Of a DNA stretch of 54,149 nt, positions 1 to 8,706 are shown one piece after another. The translations under genes and the position numbers were made by a program. Numbering within the stretch: position 1 is the first letter of the stretch; every line of letters begins with the position of its first letter. The DNA is from Anaerolineae bacterium (GTDB lineage: Bacteria > Chloroflexota > Anaerolineae > Aggregatilineales > Phototrophicaceae): positions 1-54,149 of the forward strand of contig JADLAY010000066.1 of assembly GCA_020849765.1 (NCBI GenBank). The letters are read 5' to 3'. Below the pieces are notes generated by a model, which was not told where the DNA came from, did not search any database, and was given only the letters and a program-made list of their open reading frames with translations.

Positions 1-237
1 ACCGGTGTCGTGCTCGTCGGCTTCAACGGCGACGCCCCCGCCCTGGAACTGATCCAGAGCGGTGAGATGTCGGCCACCATCCGCCAGGACCCCTACGGCC
101 AGGGCCGCGCTGCTGTCGAAGCTGCGCTGACGCTGCTGGACGGCGGGACGATTGACTACTCTGACGCCGCGACCCGTTCGATCTACTTCCCGGTCAACGT
201 CGTGACGGCAGACAATGTCGCCGATTACATGCCCTAG
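1..237 (+). CDS. Sugar ABC transporter substrate-binding protein, C-terminal fragment
   Basis: The reading frame is open from base 1 and ends at TAG 235-237; the 5' part lies outside the window. The 78 visible residues look like the C-terminal lobe of a periplasmic-binding-protein type 1 (RbsB-like) protein: a VGFNGD strand-turn, then a conserved segment in which the ligand domain switches back (SATIRQDPYGQG), then an AVEAAL helix and a closing VNVVTADN strand. This family binds monosaccharides outside the membrane and delivers them to an RbsA/RbsC-type importer. The next genes on the same strand, from 541, encode exactly such an ATPase and permeases, so this is very probably the first or an early gene of that operon. 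The ligand cannot be told. Confidence 0.85.
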   Translation, partial: TGVVLVGFNGDAPALELIQSGEMSATIRQDPYGQGRAAVEAALTLLDGGTIDYSDAATRSIYFPVNVVTADNVADYMP

Positions 238-269
238 TGATTGACGCCTGACGTTCGTCACTAGCAGTC

Positions 270-298
270 ATGTGGCCCAGTGCTAGACTGGGCCACAT
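270..298. other. Strong hairpin just after the binding-protein gene
   Basis: Bases 270-281 and 287-298 form a perfect 12-bp stem (ATGTGGCCCAGT / ACTGGGCCACAT) around a 5-nt loop. It starts 33 nt after the stop codon. No T-run follows, so it is not a classical terminator. A role in protecting the 3' end of the binding-protein mRNA is an inference. Confidence 0.6.
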
Positions 299-476
299 GG
301 CACACGGACAAATTAGGTATTCGGGCACCTACCCTCAACCCCCGGCCCCTTCTACCTAAGGGCGAAGGGGAAAAATATCGGCTCTGAAAGTCCGTCTCTA
401 TAAGGGAGAGGGATTTAGGGTGAGGGCAAAGAGGGCAACAAAGTTTCAGAACGATTGGTGACCGCGCCTCACCTAA
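295..476 (-). repeat. MITE-like dispersed repeat, family A copy 1
   Basis: Read on the minus strand, this shares its core with three other copies in the window (11300-11500, 35123-35351, 42270-42437). The shared parts are a CCCTCACCCTAAATCCCTCT block, an internal GGAGAGGG-type palindrome and a CTCCCCTTC...GAAGGGG palindrome. The end at 458-476 carries the family's terminal motif (GGTGAGGCGCGGTCACC on the minus strand). The other end is degenerate and the AACCGCAAGGTCACC segment is missing. It fills the gap between the binding-protein gene and the ATPase gene; the remaining bases up to 540 hold only the ribosome-binding site of the next gene. Confidence 0.7.
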
Positions 477-540
477 ATAGTGTTTCTTTGTGCACTGTTC
501 AAACTATTCCTGGCAGCAGGTATACGGCAAGGAACTTACT

Positions 541-2058
541 GTGGCAGAACCCATTCTTATCGCGAAGCAGATCTCCAAGCAGTTCCCCGGTGTGCTCGCT
601 CTCGACAATGTCGATCTGGAACTGTTTCCCGGCGAAGTCCACGCGCTCGTCGGCGAAAACGGCGCTGGCAAGAGCACGCTTATCAAGGTCCTCGGCGGTC
701 AGTATCAACCGACATCCGGCACGCTGGTGATGAAGGGCGAGACCGTTCACTTTGACAACCCGATGCAGTCGCAGGCGGCGGGCATCAGCGTCATCAACCA
801 GGAATTCAACCTGATTCCGCAGTTGAGCATCGCCGAGAACATCTTCCTGGGCCGCGAGATCCGCCGCGCAACCGGCCTGATCGACTGGAAGGTCATGAAC
901 GCGCGCGCCGCCAGCGTGCTCCAGGAACTGGGCATGTCCGCCTCGCCGCGCCTGCGGGTGGAGTACCTGAGCGTCGCCGACCAGCAGTTGGTCGAGGTCG
1001 CCAAAGCCCTGTCGCAGGACTTCCGCATCATGATCATGGACGAGCCGACGGCGGCGCTCAACAGCGCCGAGGTCGAGCGCCTGTTCTCGATCATCGCCAG
1101 TCTGCGCCAGCGCGGCGTGGCCGTGCTCTACGTCTCGCACCGCCTGTCGGAGATCTTCCGCATCGCCGACCGCGTCACCGTCCTGCGCGATGGCCGCCAC
1201 GTGGACACGCGCCCGATCAAAGACACGACCGAGTCCGACGTCATCACGATGATGCTCGGCCGCGCGCTGGCGGACTACACCGTCGAGAAAGGCGCATCGC
1301 CGGATGCGAAACCAGCGCTGTCCGTGCGTGACGTCTCGATCCCCAAGGCGCTGCACGGCGTCTCGTTCGACGTGCATTATGGCGAAGTGCTCGGCCTGGC
1401 CGGTCTGATCGGCTCCGGGCGTTCCGAGCTGACGCGCGCGCTGTTCGGCATCCAGTCGATCTCCGCGGGCGCGATCGAGATTGACGGCAGCGTCGTCCAC
1501 TTGAACAACCCGATGCAGGCGCTGCGCGCGGGCATCTTCTTGCTGCCGGAAGACCGCAAGATCGAGGGCATCTTCCCCGACCTCAGCGTGCTCGACAACG
1601 TCCTGATCAAGCGCCCGCGCGAGAAAGACTCCGCCGTCGCACGCCAGTTCCTGGCGGGCCGCGCCGAACGGACGCAGTACCAGAAGATCCGCGACATGCT
1701 CGCCATCCGCGCGCACACGTCCGCCCAGTTGATCTCGACACTGAGCGGCGGCAACCAGCAGAAAGCACTGCTGGGGCGCGCACTGGTCAGCGAGGCGCGC
1801 ATCCTGCTGCTGAACGAGCCGAGCCGCGGTGTCGACGTCGGCACCAAAGTAGAAATCCATGAGCTTATCCGCCATCTCGCGCAGGAAGGCTGCGCGGTGA
1901 TCGTCAGTTCGTCCGACGTGCCTGAGCTGGTGAAGATCAGCGATCGCTGCCTCGTGCTCAGCGGCGGACAGACGACCGGCTTACTTGAAGGAACGCAAGT
2001 CAATGAAGATAACATCCTGGCCTGCGCTGTCGCCCATGCGAAGATAGGAGTGTCCTGA
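541..2058 (+). CDS. Sugar ABC importer ATPase (RbsA/MglA family)
   Basis: A 505-residue duplicated ATPase that powers uptake of a monosaccharide through the two permeases encoded next. In the first half, Walker A is GENGAGKS (residues 38-45), the signature is the family-typical LSVADQQLVE, and Walker B is IMIMDEPTAAL. In the second half, the P-loop is degenerate (GLIGSGRSE), the signature is LSGGNQQK, and the Walker B region reads LLLNEPSRGVD, with Asn where Asp is usual. The GTG start at 541 is preferred over the upstream in-frame ATG at 490 because AAGGA lies 7 nt before it and homologues begin close to this point. The stop overlaps the next start by one base (TGATG), indicating translational coupling. 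Confidence 0.93.
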   Translation: MAEPILIAKQISKQFPGVLALDNVDLELFPGEVHALVGENGAGKSTLIKVLGGQYQPTSGTLVMKGETVHFDNPMQSQAAGISVINQEFNLIPQLSIAENIFLGREIRRATGLIDWKVMNARAASVLQELGMSASPRLRVEYLSVADQQLVEVAKALSQDFRIMIMDEPTAALNSAEVERLFSIIASLRQRGVAVLYVSHRLSEIFRIADRVTVLRDGRHVDTRPIKDTTESDVITMMLGRALADYTVEKGASPDAKPALSVRDVSIPKALHGVSFDVHYGEVLGLAGLIGSGRSELTRALFGIQSISAGAIEIDGSVVHLNNPMQALRAGIFLLPEDRKIEGIFPDLSVLDNVLIKRPREKDSAVARQFLAGRAERTQYQKIRDMLAIRAHTSAQLISTLSGGNQQKALLGRALVSEARILLLNEPSRGVDVGTKVEIHELIRHLAQEGCAVIVSSSDVPELVKISDRCLVLSGGQTTGLLEGTQVNEDNILACAVAHAKIGVS

Positions 2059-3074
2059 TGCAGACCCCGATGAACCCCACCGTCTCTGCGCCGCAGGGCA
2101 AGCCATTGGCATCCGTGCTGCGCTTTTTCCAGGTCTTTGAGAGCGTGGGCGTGCTGGCCATGCTGCTGATCGTGGTGGTCGCCATGTCGATCATCAACCC
2201 GGTCTACCTCAACCTCAACAACGTCGTCAACATCGTCATCACGGCGTCGATCATCTCGGTCGTCGGCATGGGCATGACGATGGCGGTCGCCATGGGCGGC
2301 CTCGACCTGTCGGTCGGCTCGATCCAGGCGCTGACGGCCTGCGTCGCCGCCAGCCTGCTCGATACGACCAACATCCCGCTCACGATCGTCGGCACGCTCT
2401 TGCTCGGCATGTTGATCGGCATGCTCAACGGCGCCATCATCAGCCGCTTGCGCGTCCCGGCCTTCGTCGCCACGCTCGGCATGATGAGCATTCTGCGCGG
2501 GGCCGCCCTGCTCTTCACCGACGGCCAGTCGATCCTGATCATGGGTCACGACGACTTCGCACGGTTGAACACCGGCCGACTGCTCGGCATTCCGGTGCCA
2601 TTCATCATCGCGCTGATCACGCTGGCCGCCTTCTACATCCTGCTCAAGCACACGCCGTTTGGTCGCCACGTCTGCGCCATCGGCGGCAACGAGAACGCGG
2701 CGCTCGCCACCGGTCTGAAGATCGGCCGCACGCGCGTGCTCGTCTTCGGGCTGGTCGGCCTGTCCGCGGCGCTATCCGGCATCATGCTCAGCGCCCAGCT
2801 CTTGATCGTCGACGGCACGCTCGGCACCGGGCTTGAGCTGCAGGCGATCGCGGTCACCGTCCTCGGCGGGACGAGCCTGGCGGGCGGCAGCGGCAACCTG
2901 CCCGGCACGCTGCTCGGTTCGCTGCTGGTCGCGGCCATCAGCAGTGCGATGAACATCCTGCGCGTGCCGCCGTTTTACCAATATCTCGCCCTTGGCCTGC
3001 TGCTCATTCTGGCGCTGGCGCTCGATGCGCTTCGACGTACGCTGGTCAAGCGAGCCATGATGGGAGAAGCCTGA
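2058..3074 (+). CDS. Sugar ABC transporter permease (RbsC family)
   Basis: A 338-residue membrane protein with about eight to ten hydrophobic segments, the first near residues 30-55. It carries the permease family landmarks: AMGGLDLSVGSIQAL in the first third, RVPAFVATLGMMSILRG in the middle and AVTVLGGTSLAGGSGNLPGT in the last third. It forms part of the membrane channel for the ATPase encoded just upstream. Its ATG overlaps the ATPase stop codon by one base and its own stop overlaps the next start in the same way, so three genes are coupled in translation. The sugar is unknown. Confidence 0.93.
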   Translation: MQTPMNPTVSAPQGKPLASVLRFFQVFESVGVLAMLLIVVVAMSIINPVYLNLNNVVNIVITASIISVVGMGMTMAVAMGGLDLSVGSIQALTACVAASLLDTTNIPLTIVGTLLLGMLIGMLNGAIISRLRVPAFVATLGMMSILRGAALLFTDGQSILIMGHDDFARLNTGRLLGIPVPFIIALITLAAFYILLKHTPFGRHVCAIGGNENAALATGLKIGRTRVLVFGLVGLSAALSGIMLSAQLLIVDGTLGTGLELQAIAVTVLGGTSLAGGSGNLPGTLLGSLLVAAISSAMNILRVPPFYQYLALGLLLILALALDALRRTLVKRAMMGEA

Positions 3075-4078
3075 TGAGCAGCACCATGACCAACGTATCC
3101 GAAACACCGGAAGCGCGCCCGCGCAGCCCGCTCTACTGGCTTCGCTACAGTATCACGCAGTACACGATTCAATGGCTGCTGCTGATCGTCGTTATCATCC
3201 TCAGCCTGGCGAACACCAATTTCCGCCAACCGGCTAACCTGCTGTCGGTGCTCTTGCAGGCATCGTTTGCGGGCATCGGCGCGGCGGGCATGACCCTGAT
3301 CATCATCAACGGCGCCTTCGACCTGTCGGTGGCGGGCATCCTCGGCCTGTGCGGCGTTGTGTTGGGGCTGGTGCTGCCGAGCATCGGCATCGTGCCGAGT
3401 ATTCTGCTCGCGCTGGTGGTCGGCGTCCTGCTTGGCGTCGTCAACGGGCTGGTCGTGACCAAGGTGCGCGTGCCCGCCTTCATCGCCACGCTCGGCATGA
3501 TGTACATCTACCTCGCCATCGGCTTCATCATCACCAACGGCCAGGTCGTCCCGGTGACCGATGCCAGCTTCCGCTCGCTGGGGACGGGCAACCTGCTCGG
3601 CCTGCCGATCCCGTTCCTGATCATGATCGTGACCTACGTCGTGCTTTACGGTGTGCTCAATTTCACCACCTACGGGCGCTTCATCCGCGCGGTCGGCAGC
3701 AACCCGACGGCCAGCCGCGTCGCCGGTATCCCGGTCGACAACGTGCAGATCTTCGCCTTCGCGCTGGTCGGCCTGTGCACGGCCCTGGCGGGCGTCGCGC
3801 TGACGGCCTACCTATCGTCCGCACAGCCGAACATGGCGACCGGCTACGAACTGCGCGTGATCGCGGCGGCGGTCGTCGGCGGCACCAGCCTCAAAGGCGG
3901 GCAGGGCACGCTCTTCGGCACCTTCACCGGCGCGCTCTTCTTCACCGTGATCAACAACGCGCTCAATCTGTTCAACGTCGGGGCTTACTGGCAGTATGTC
4001 GCCGTCGGCTTGATCATCATCACGGCCCTCGGTCTGGAGGCGCTGCGCCATCGCTTCGCCCCAGCGTCACGCGGTTAA
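3074..4078 (+). CDS. Sugar ABC transporter permease (RbsC family), second subunit
   Basis: A 334-residue paralogue of the preceding permease with the same landmarks: INGAFDLSVAGILGL, RVPAFIATLGMMYIYL and AAAVVGGTSLKGGQGTLFGT. Two different RbsC-like subunits with one ATPase suggest a heterodimeric channel, as in AI-2/Lsr and several other carbohydrate uptake transporter 2 systems. The start overlaps the previous stop by one base. The gene is followed 51 nt later by a strong intrinsic terminator, so it closes the operon. Confidence 0.93.
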   Translation: MSSTMTNVSETPEARPRSPLYWLRYSITQYTIQWLLLIVVIILSLANTNFRQPANLLSVLLQASFAGIGAAGMTLIIINGAFDLSVAGILGLCGVVLGLVLPSIGIVPSILLALVVGVLLGVVNGLVVTKVRVPAFIATLGMMYIYLAIGFIITNGQVVPVTDASFRSLGTGNLLGLPIPFLIMIVTYVVLYGVLNFTTYGRFIRAVGSNPTASRVAGIPVDNVQIFAFALVGLCTALAGVALTAYLSSAQPNMATGYELRVIAAAVVGGTSLKGGQGTLFGTFTGALFFTVINNALNLFNVGAYWQYVAVGLIIITALGLEALRHRFAPASRG

Positions 4079-4129
4079 GGCGGAGATGCCTTCGATCAGC
4101 CACGAAGATCGAACACCCTCCTGAGCCAG

Positions 4130-4156
4130 GCCCGCTGCAATCCAGCGGGCTTTTTT
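4130..4156 (+). terminator. Intrinsic terminator of the first sugar ABC operon
   Basis: An 8-bp perfect stem, GCCCGCTG (4130-4137) with CAGCGGGC (4143-4150), 5-nt loop, followed by six T residues (4151-4156). Confidence 0.92.
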
Positions 4157-4479
4157 GTTGCCGCATCCAGTTGAATGAACCTCGTTATCTCTGCGACCTG
4201 ATGCACGATCCCTACGTATAAGAATGTAGGTGAATGACCGGTCCCAACCGGCTGCGGTCAGCACCAGAGGGCACTGTGTCAACCGCTCTCTGGCGACCGC
4301 CGAGCAGCCGTATCCCGCCTAACGTAGGCGCAGCCATCCAACCCAAAATGTGACTGTCGTGTGATGCTGCTCAAACTGCTTAGTGGGCGCGCCGCGCCGA
4401 AGTTATGTTCGTCCCAGCGCATGACCTGCCTTTAACGGTCGCTTTTTGTTCGCCTTTGAGTCATGAAAGGGAAATCACC
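4157..4479. other. Intergenic region, no gene recognised
   Basis: About 320 bases between the terminator and the flavoprotein gene. I see no convincing coding frame and no clear -35/-10 pair. It must hold the promoter of the downstream gene, whose ribosome-binding site (AAAGGGA, 4466-4472) is the only signal I can point to. Confidence 0.5.
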
Positions 4480-5610
4480 TTGAACACCTCGCCAACGCCC
4501 CGCCGAAAGCTCAACCGCCGTGATTTTCTCAAGCTTGCCGCTGTTGTCGGTGTCGCAGGCGCAGGCGGCTACCTGCTCTACGAGTACGCCCCGTGGCTGG
4601 ATTACGATCAGCAGGCGCAATTGGCCCGCACGCCGTTCGAGACCGGGGCGACCGGACCCGCGCAAATGAGAGAGTTGGCTCGTTATGCCACGCTGGCGGC
4701 CAACGGTCACAATACACAGCCGTGGATGTTCAATCTTCGGGAGGATGGCGTCGACATCTATGCCGACTTCAGCCGACGACTGCCCATCGTCGACCCGGAT
4801 GACCGCGAACTCTGGATCAGCCTCGGCTGCGCGCTGGAGAATCTGCTGGTGGCCGCCCGCGCGACGGGCCATACGACAGAAGTCACGTATCCCGACGCCG
4901 ATGATGTGATCCGCGTGCAGTTGACGCCGGATGCTGCACAGGAAAGCCCGCTGTTCGCGGCGATCCCGCAGCGCCAGAATACGCGGTCGGAATACAACGG
5001 GCAGGCGGTCGAGACCGCGCAGCTCGATCAGTTGATCGAGCTGCCATTGGAGCCGGGCATCGCACTGCACTTCGTCACCGGCACAGAAGACATGGAGACC
5101 GTGGTCGAATACGTCAACCAGGGCACGCTCAGCCAGTATGCCGACAAGGCTTTCCTCGACGAATTGATCGACTGGCTGCGTTTCAACAAGAAGGAAGCCC
5201 TGGCATCGCTCGACGGCCTGTTCACGGGCGCGACCGGCAACCCGGAAGTGCCGCGCTGGGTCGGGCAGATGTTCGTCGCGGGCACCAATCCGCAGCAGCA
5301 GGCGGATGGCGACACGGCCAAACTGCGCAGTGCGCCGCACGCACTCGTGATCGCTTCCGAGTCCGAGGGCAAGGCGAGCTGGGTGCGCACGGGTCAGGTC
5401 TATGAGCGCATGGCGCTGACGATGACCTCGTTGGGCATTCAGTCGGCCTTCTTGAATCAGCCGCTGGAAGTCCCGGACGTGCGCTCGCAGTTCCAGAGCG
5501 CGCTGGGGCTGGGTGATACGCTGCCCCAGTTGCTGATCCGCTTCGGCTACGGCTCACCGATGCCGCGCTCGCTGCGCCGCCCCGTCGAGAGCGTGGTCAT
5601 CCCTGCCTGA
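4480..5610 (+). CDS. Tat-exported Acg/nitroreductase-like flavoprotein
   Basis: A 376-residue protein. A twin-arginine motif RRDFLK (residues 13-18) followed by a hydrophobic stretch (about 19-33) indicates export of a folded, cofactor-loaded protein. The body resembles the Acg branch of nitroreductase-fold FMN oxidoreductases: NGHNTQPWMF near residue 79, a DFSRRLPIVDPDDREL stretch and an ISLGCALENL helix. The substrate is unknown. TTG at 4480 is the likely start: AAAGGGA sits 7 nt upstream, and the longer frame from ATG 4405 would put 25 unrelated residues before the Tat signal. It stands alone between two operons and faces the rhamnose mutarotase gene convergently. Confidence 0.75.
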   Translation: MNTSPTPRRKLNRRDFLKLAAVVGVAGAGGYLLYEYAPWLDYDQQAQLARTPFETGATGPAQMRELARYATLAANGHNTQPWMFNLREDGVDIYADFSRRLPIVDPDDRELWISLGCALENLLVAARATGHTTEVTYPDADDVIRVQLTPDAAQESPLFAAIPQRQNTRSEYNGQAVETAQLDQLIELPLEPGIALHFVTGTEDMETVVEYVNQGTLSQYADKAFLDELIDWLRFNKKEALASLDGLFTGATGNPEVPRWVGQMFVAGTNPQQQADGDTAKLRSAPHALVIASESEGKASWVRTGQVYERMALTMTSLGIQSAFLNQPLEVPDVRSQFQSALGLGDTLPQLLIRFGYGSPMPRSLRRPVESVVIPA

Positions 5611-5633
5611 CACGAGCGGCATGTCCAAACGTC

Positions 5634-5661
5634 GAAAGGTTCTCAACTGGGAGAACCTTCC
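5634..5661. terminator. Hairpin between convergent genes
   Basis: A 9-bp perfect core stem AAGGTTCTC (5636-5644) / GAGAACCTT (5651-5659), with extension on both sides. It lies between the convergent flavoprotein and mutarotase genes. T-runs are weak on both strands, so bidirectional termination is likely but not certain. Confidence 0.55.
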
Positions 5662-5697
5662 GACAATCACGTCTGTATGCGGCTGAACAGGCGCAGG

Positions 5698-6021
5698 TCA
5701 ATCGACGTGGAAGACTTCTTCCAGCACGATCAATGACTGGTCGGGATGCGCGCCCGGCGGCAGCTCGAAGAAATCCGACATCAGCGTCTGCCAGCGCCCG
5801 TTGACTTCCGTCTGCTCCATCGCGGCCTGCGCCGCTTCCAGCGATTCCGGCGTCTCGAAATAGCCAAACAGCAAGCCATCCTCGCGCATGAACAGCGAGT
5901 AATTGTGCCAGCCAGACGCGCGCAGGGCTGCCTGCATCTCCGGCCACACGTTGCGATGATGCTCTTTGTACTCGTCGATCAGGTGCTGCTTGACCTTGAG
6001 AATGAATCCGATGCGTTTCAT
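5698..6021 (-). CDS. rhaM: L-rhamnose mutarotase
   Basis: A 107-residue protein of the usual length for RhaM, which interconverts the alpha and beta anomers of L-rhamnose. The family landmarks are all present: KRIGFILKVK at the start, Y18 and H21-H22 in the YKEHHRNVWPEM segment, SGWHNYSLF near residue 37, and a LFGYFE strand followed by a short helical region. It is the last gene of the minus-strand sugar operon, 136 bp after the isomerase gene, with a palindromic repeat in the gap. Its presence argues that the operon handles L-rhamnose or a closely related 6-deoxy sugar. Confidence 0.92.
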   Translation of the reverse strand: MKRIGFILKVKQHLIDEYKEHHRNVWPEMQAALRASGWHNYSLFMREDGLLFGYFETPESLEAAQAAMEQTEVNGRWQTLMSDFFELPPGAHPDQSLIVLEEVFHVD

Positions 6022-6033
6022 GATTGCCTCTAG

Positions 6034-6116
6034 CTTTCACCTCACCCCTGTCTCGCTTTGCCTCGACTCCCCCTATCCGTGCACGGATAGGGGGTTGGGA
6101 GGTGAGGTTTATGGAT
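6034..6116. repeat. Palindromic dispersed repeat, family B copy 1
   Basis: Inverted ends ACCTCACCCC and GGTGAGGTTTATGGA surround a CCCCCTATCCGTGCACGGATAGGGGG palindrome (around 6068-6093, key feature GTGCAC centre). Related copies are at 35374-35474 and 47556-47648. This copy sits between the isomerase and rhaM genes inside the operon. Confidence 0.65.
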
Positions 6117-6157
6117 GTGTTTTCATTACCGGACGTCACGTTAAGTTTGACGTGCAC

Positions 6158-7612
6158 CTACCCGATGACCGCCAGCTCAATGCCCATCATGCGTGACAGC
6201 TTGCGGATCTGGCTGATCTGGTGGCCGATGCCGAGCGCGACGTGATGCGTCGGCCCTTCCTCGCACCAGCGATCCATGAATGTCGCCGGGTCGAGGCCGA
6301 ACTTCAGGCGTGAGTTGGTGTTGCCGATTTGCAGCGTGTCGCCCGGCTGCGATTCGCCCTCCGCCGCCAGCAGCTTGAGCTTGCCTTCTGCCGTCTGCGT
6401 CACGCCGAGGATCGTGATCGGGCCAGTCTTGACCTTGAACTCGACCGAGATGCCGAAGCCGCGCTTGCCATGGTAGAGACCCAGCCCGCGCAGCACCGGC
6501 TTCTGATCGCTGATGGCGATGTGGCCGGGGCCGTCGTGGCCCATCAGGATGAAGTCCTGGTTGAAGTCCATCGCGTAGAATTCGGTGTACGAGCCGCCCG
6601 CGCCAAAGCGATCCATGATCATCATGGCGACGCAGGTCTTCAGATCGCCCTCGCCCGACGCCGGGATGCCGCGCGCGGTCAGCAGTGAATTGCCGACGAT
6701 CAGCGACGCGCCGAGTTCCTCGTTGGCGTTGGCATCCAGCCCGCGATAGTAATACGTCAGCCCTTGCAGATCGAAATCAGAGACGAGCTTATCGAGGCCA
6801 CAGGCGACGCGGGCCGTCCACTGCATCGAGTCTTCGGTGACGGGCTTGGAGATGGCGTCGCGACCGGGCTGCGCGATCTCGAACACGGACGAGATCTCGT
6901 CGATTTTGGCGCTCAGTTCGCCATCGCTGACGGCTGCCACGCGCTTGTGCAGGTCGTCCATCTCCAGCACTTCGATGTGCGCCCCCAACTGCGCGTGATG
7001 CATCGTGAAGTCGGAGTACATGTCCAACATGCCGGGGTACGTGTGGCCGAGGAAGCCGATGCGGCTGTAGTTGACGGCGCGCATGACGCTGGCCGCGCGC
7101 ACCCAGTCGCCGATCTCGTTCCAGGCCCGCTCGTGATATTGATTGGCGTAGCCCTCAACCGGCGAGAGCAGGCCGGAGACGACGTTGAACTGGATACGGC
7201 TGCGCGCGAACGCATTCGAGATTTCAGGCACGCAGCAGGCGCAGCAGTTCGCCAGCCATTCCGCCGTGTCCGTCTCCAGATAATCGAGCGCGGGCACGGG
7301 CTGCAAGTTGAGCACGATCACTGGCGCACGGCGGCGCTGGACGGCGGGCAGCACCTGCGACGAGGTCGAATAGGTGCCGACGTAGCACACGATCAGGTCG
7401 ACGTTTTCGCGGGCGAAGAAATCGCCTGCCGCGCGCGCACCCGGCGCATCGTCGACCAACCCTGCCGAGACGACATCGGCGCCCATGGCTGCGATCCGGT
7501 CTTCGACGCGCCGCTGGTAGCCTTCCAGGCGTTCTTTCAGGCCGTCGAACTGCGGCCAGTAGGCAGCCAGCCCGATGCCAAAAACACCAACTTTCGCTTT
7601 GATGGGGTTCAT
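6158..7612 (-). CDS. AraA-like sugar isomerase family protein
   Basis: A 484-residue cytosolic protein resembling the L-arabinose/L-fucose isomerase superfamily. It opens with a VGVFGIGLAAYWPQF strand and helix, has a Rossmann-like N-terminal half (DLIVCYVGTYSTSS near residues 93-106; GFLGHTYPGMLDMYSD in the middle) and ends with a THHVALGIGH segment where the family's late metal-binding His lies. These enzymes use Mn2+ to convert aldoses to ketoses. It sits between the transporter genes and rhaM, so isomerisation of the imported sugar is the natural role. The exact substrate (arabinose, fucose, rhamnose or other) cannot be read from the sequence. A plain RhaA assignment is not supported. Confidence 0.8.
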   Translation of the reverse strand: MNPIKAKVGVFGIGLAAYWPQFDGLKERLEGYQRRVEDRIAAMGADVVSAGLVDDAPGARAAGDFFARENVDLIVCYVGTYSTSSQVLPAVQRRRAPVIVLNLQPVPALDYLETDTAEWLANCCACCVPEISNAFARSRIQFNVVSGLLSPVEGYANQYHERAWNEIGDWVRAASVMRAVNYSRIGFLGHTYPGMLDMYSDFTMHHAQLGAHIEVLEMDDLHKRVAAVSDGELSAKIDEISSVFEIAQPGRDAISKPVTEDSMQWTARVACGLDKLVSDFDLQGLTYYYRGLDANANEELGASLIVGNSLLTARGIPASGEGDLKTCVAMMIMDRFGAGGSYTEFYAMDFNQDFILMGHDGPGHIAISDQKPVLRGLGLYHGKRGFGISVEFKVKTGPITILGVTQTAEGKLKLLAAEGESQPGDTLQIGNTNSRLKFGLDPATFMDRWCEEGPTHHVALGIGHQISQIRKLSRMMGIELAVIG

Positions 7613-7641
7613 AATAAACCAAGCTCCTCTGTTTTCATGAA

Positions 7642-8706
7642 TTACTGCGTCGAAGCGCCGGCTTGCCGTCGAAATAAGCGCCAGAGACCCAGGTCGATCT
7701 TGCCCTGCCGCACCTGATCGATGCCGACCGCCAGCAGCAGCACCAACCCCTGGGCGATGTTTTGCAGTTCGGTCGATACGCTTTGCAGCTTGAGCCCGTT
7801 GAGCAGGCTGCTCAGGATCAGCACGCCCAGCAGCGTGCCGAACAGATTGCCCTGCCCACCAGCCAGGCTGGTGCCACCGAGCACGACCGCCGTGATCACC
7901 GTCAGTTCGATGTTCGGCGCCGCGCGCGGGTCGGCGGCGTAGAGGCGCGAGGTCAGGAAGACCGCCGCCACCGCCGAACTCAGGCCGGACAGCATGTAGG
8001 CGATCATGCGGTAGCGGCGCACGGGCAGCCCGGCCAGGAATGACGCATCCTGGTTATCGCCGATGGTGTACATGGCGCGACCATAGGTCGTGTAGCGCAG
8101 CAGCACAATGCCGAGGATGAAGAAGCCCGCCATGATCAGAATCGGATACGGGATGTCGAAAAGGCGGCCCTCCGCAAGCTGCGTGAAGGCCGTGTACGCC
8201 TCCGCGTGCTCGCCGGACAGGTCGAAGACCGGGATCGTCAGGCCATCGGCGAACACGAAAGCCAGCCCGCGCGTGATCGAGAGCATGCCGAGCGTCGTGA
8301 TCAGCGGGTTGATGCCGACGTAGGTCACCAGGAAGCCGTTGATCAGGCCGACGAACGCGCCCGCGCCCAGCGCGAGCAAGACGCCCTGCCACAGCCCCAT
8401 CGTCTCCTGCGATGCGCCGATGATGACGCCGCACAGGGCCGCGGTCGCCGCCACCGACAGGTCGAGGCCGCCGCTGATCATGAGCATGGTCGTGAAGACG
8501 GCGATCAGACCGACGGTCGTGCTGTCCATCAGCAGGTTGATGATGTTGCGCTGCGACAGGAACAGGTTCGAATTGCTCGCCATGACGACGACGATCAGCG
8601 CCAGCATGATGACGAGCGCCAGCACTTCCTGGACTTCGCTGGCGCGGAACAAGCGGCGCACGCCTCTGGGCGCGCTCTGGGCAGCGGGTGTGTGAGCAGT
8701 GGTCAT
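7642..8706 (-). CDS. Sugar ABC transporter permease (RbsC family)
   Basis: A 354-residue polytopic membrane protein. It has the landmarks of the family: MISGGLDLSVAATAAL, INPLITTLGMLSITRGLAF and TAVVLGGTSLAGGQGNLFGT. Its start overlaps the end of the ATPase gene by 4 bp (8703-8706), indicating coupling. It is one of two permeases flanking the ATPase gene, so the channel is probably a heterodimer. The isomerase gene follows after 29 bp. Confidence 0.93.
   Translation of the reverse strand: MTTAHTPAAQSAPRGVRRLFRASEVQEVLALVIMLALIVVVMASNSNLFLSQRNIINLLMDSTTVGLIAVFTTMLMISGGLDLSVAATAALCGVIIGASQETMGLWQGVLLALGAGAFVGLINGFLVTYVGINPLITTLGMLSITRGLAFVFADGLTIPVFDLSGEHAEAYTAFTQLAEGRLFDIPYPILIMAGFFILGIVLLRYTTYGRAMYTIGDNQDASFLAGLPVRRYRMIAYMLSGLSSAVAAVFLTSRLYAADPRAAPNIELTVITAVVLGGTSLAGGQGNLFGTLLGVLILSSLLNGLKLQSVSTELQNIAQGLVLLLAVGIDQVRQGKIDLGLWRLFRRQAGASTQ

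Noticed and set aside
499..1875. Minus-strand frame of 458 codons over the first ATPase gene
   Set aside because: Shadow of a gene with intact Walker and signature motifs.
4405..4479. N-terminal extension of the flavoprotein from ATG 4405
   Set aside because: The TTG at 4480 has a good ribosome-binding site and puts the twin-arginine motif at the normal distance from the N-terminus.
5746..6033. Plus-strand frame opposite rhaM
   Set aside because: Arg-rich antisense of a well-recognised gene.
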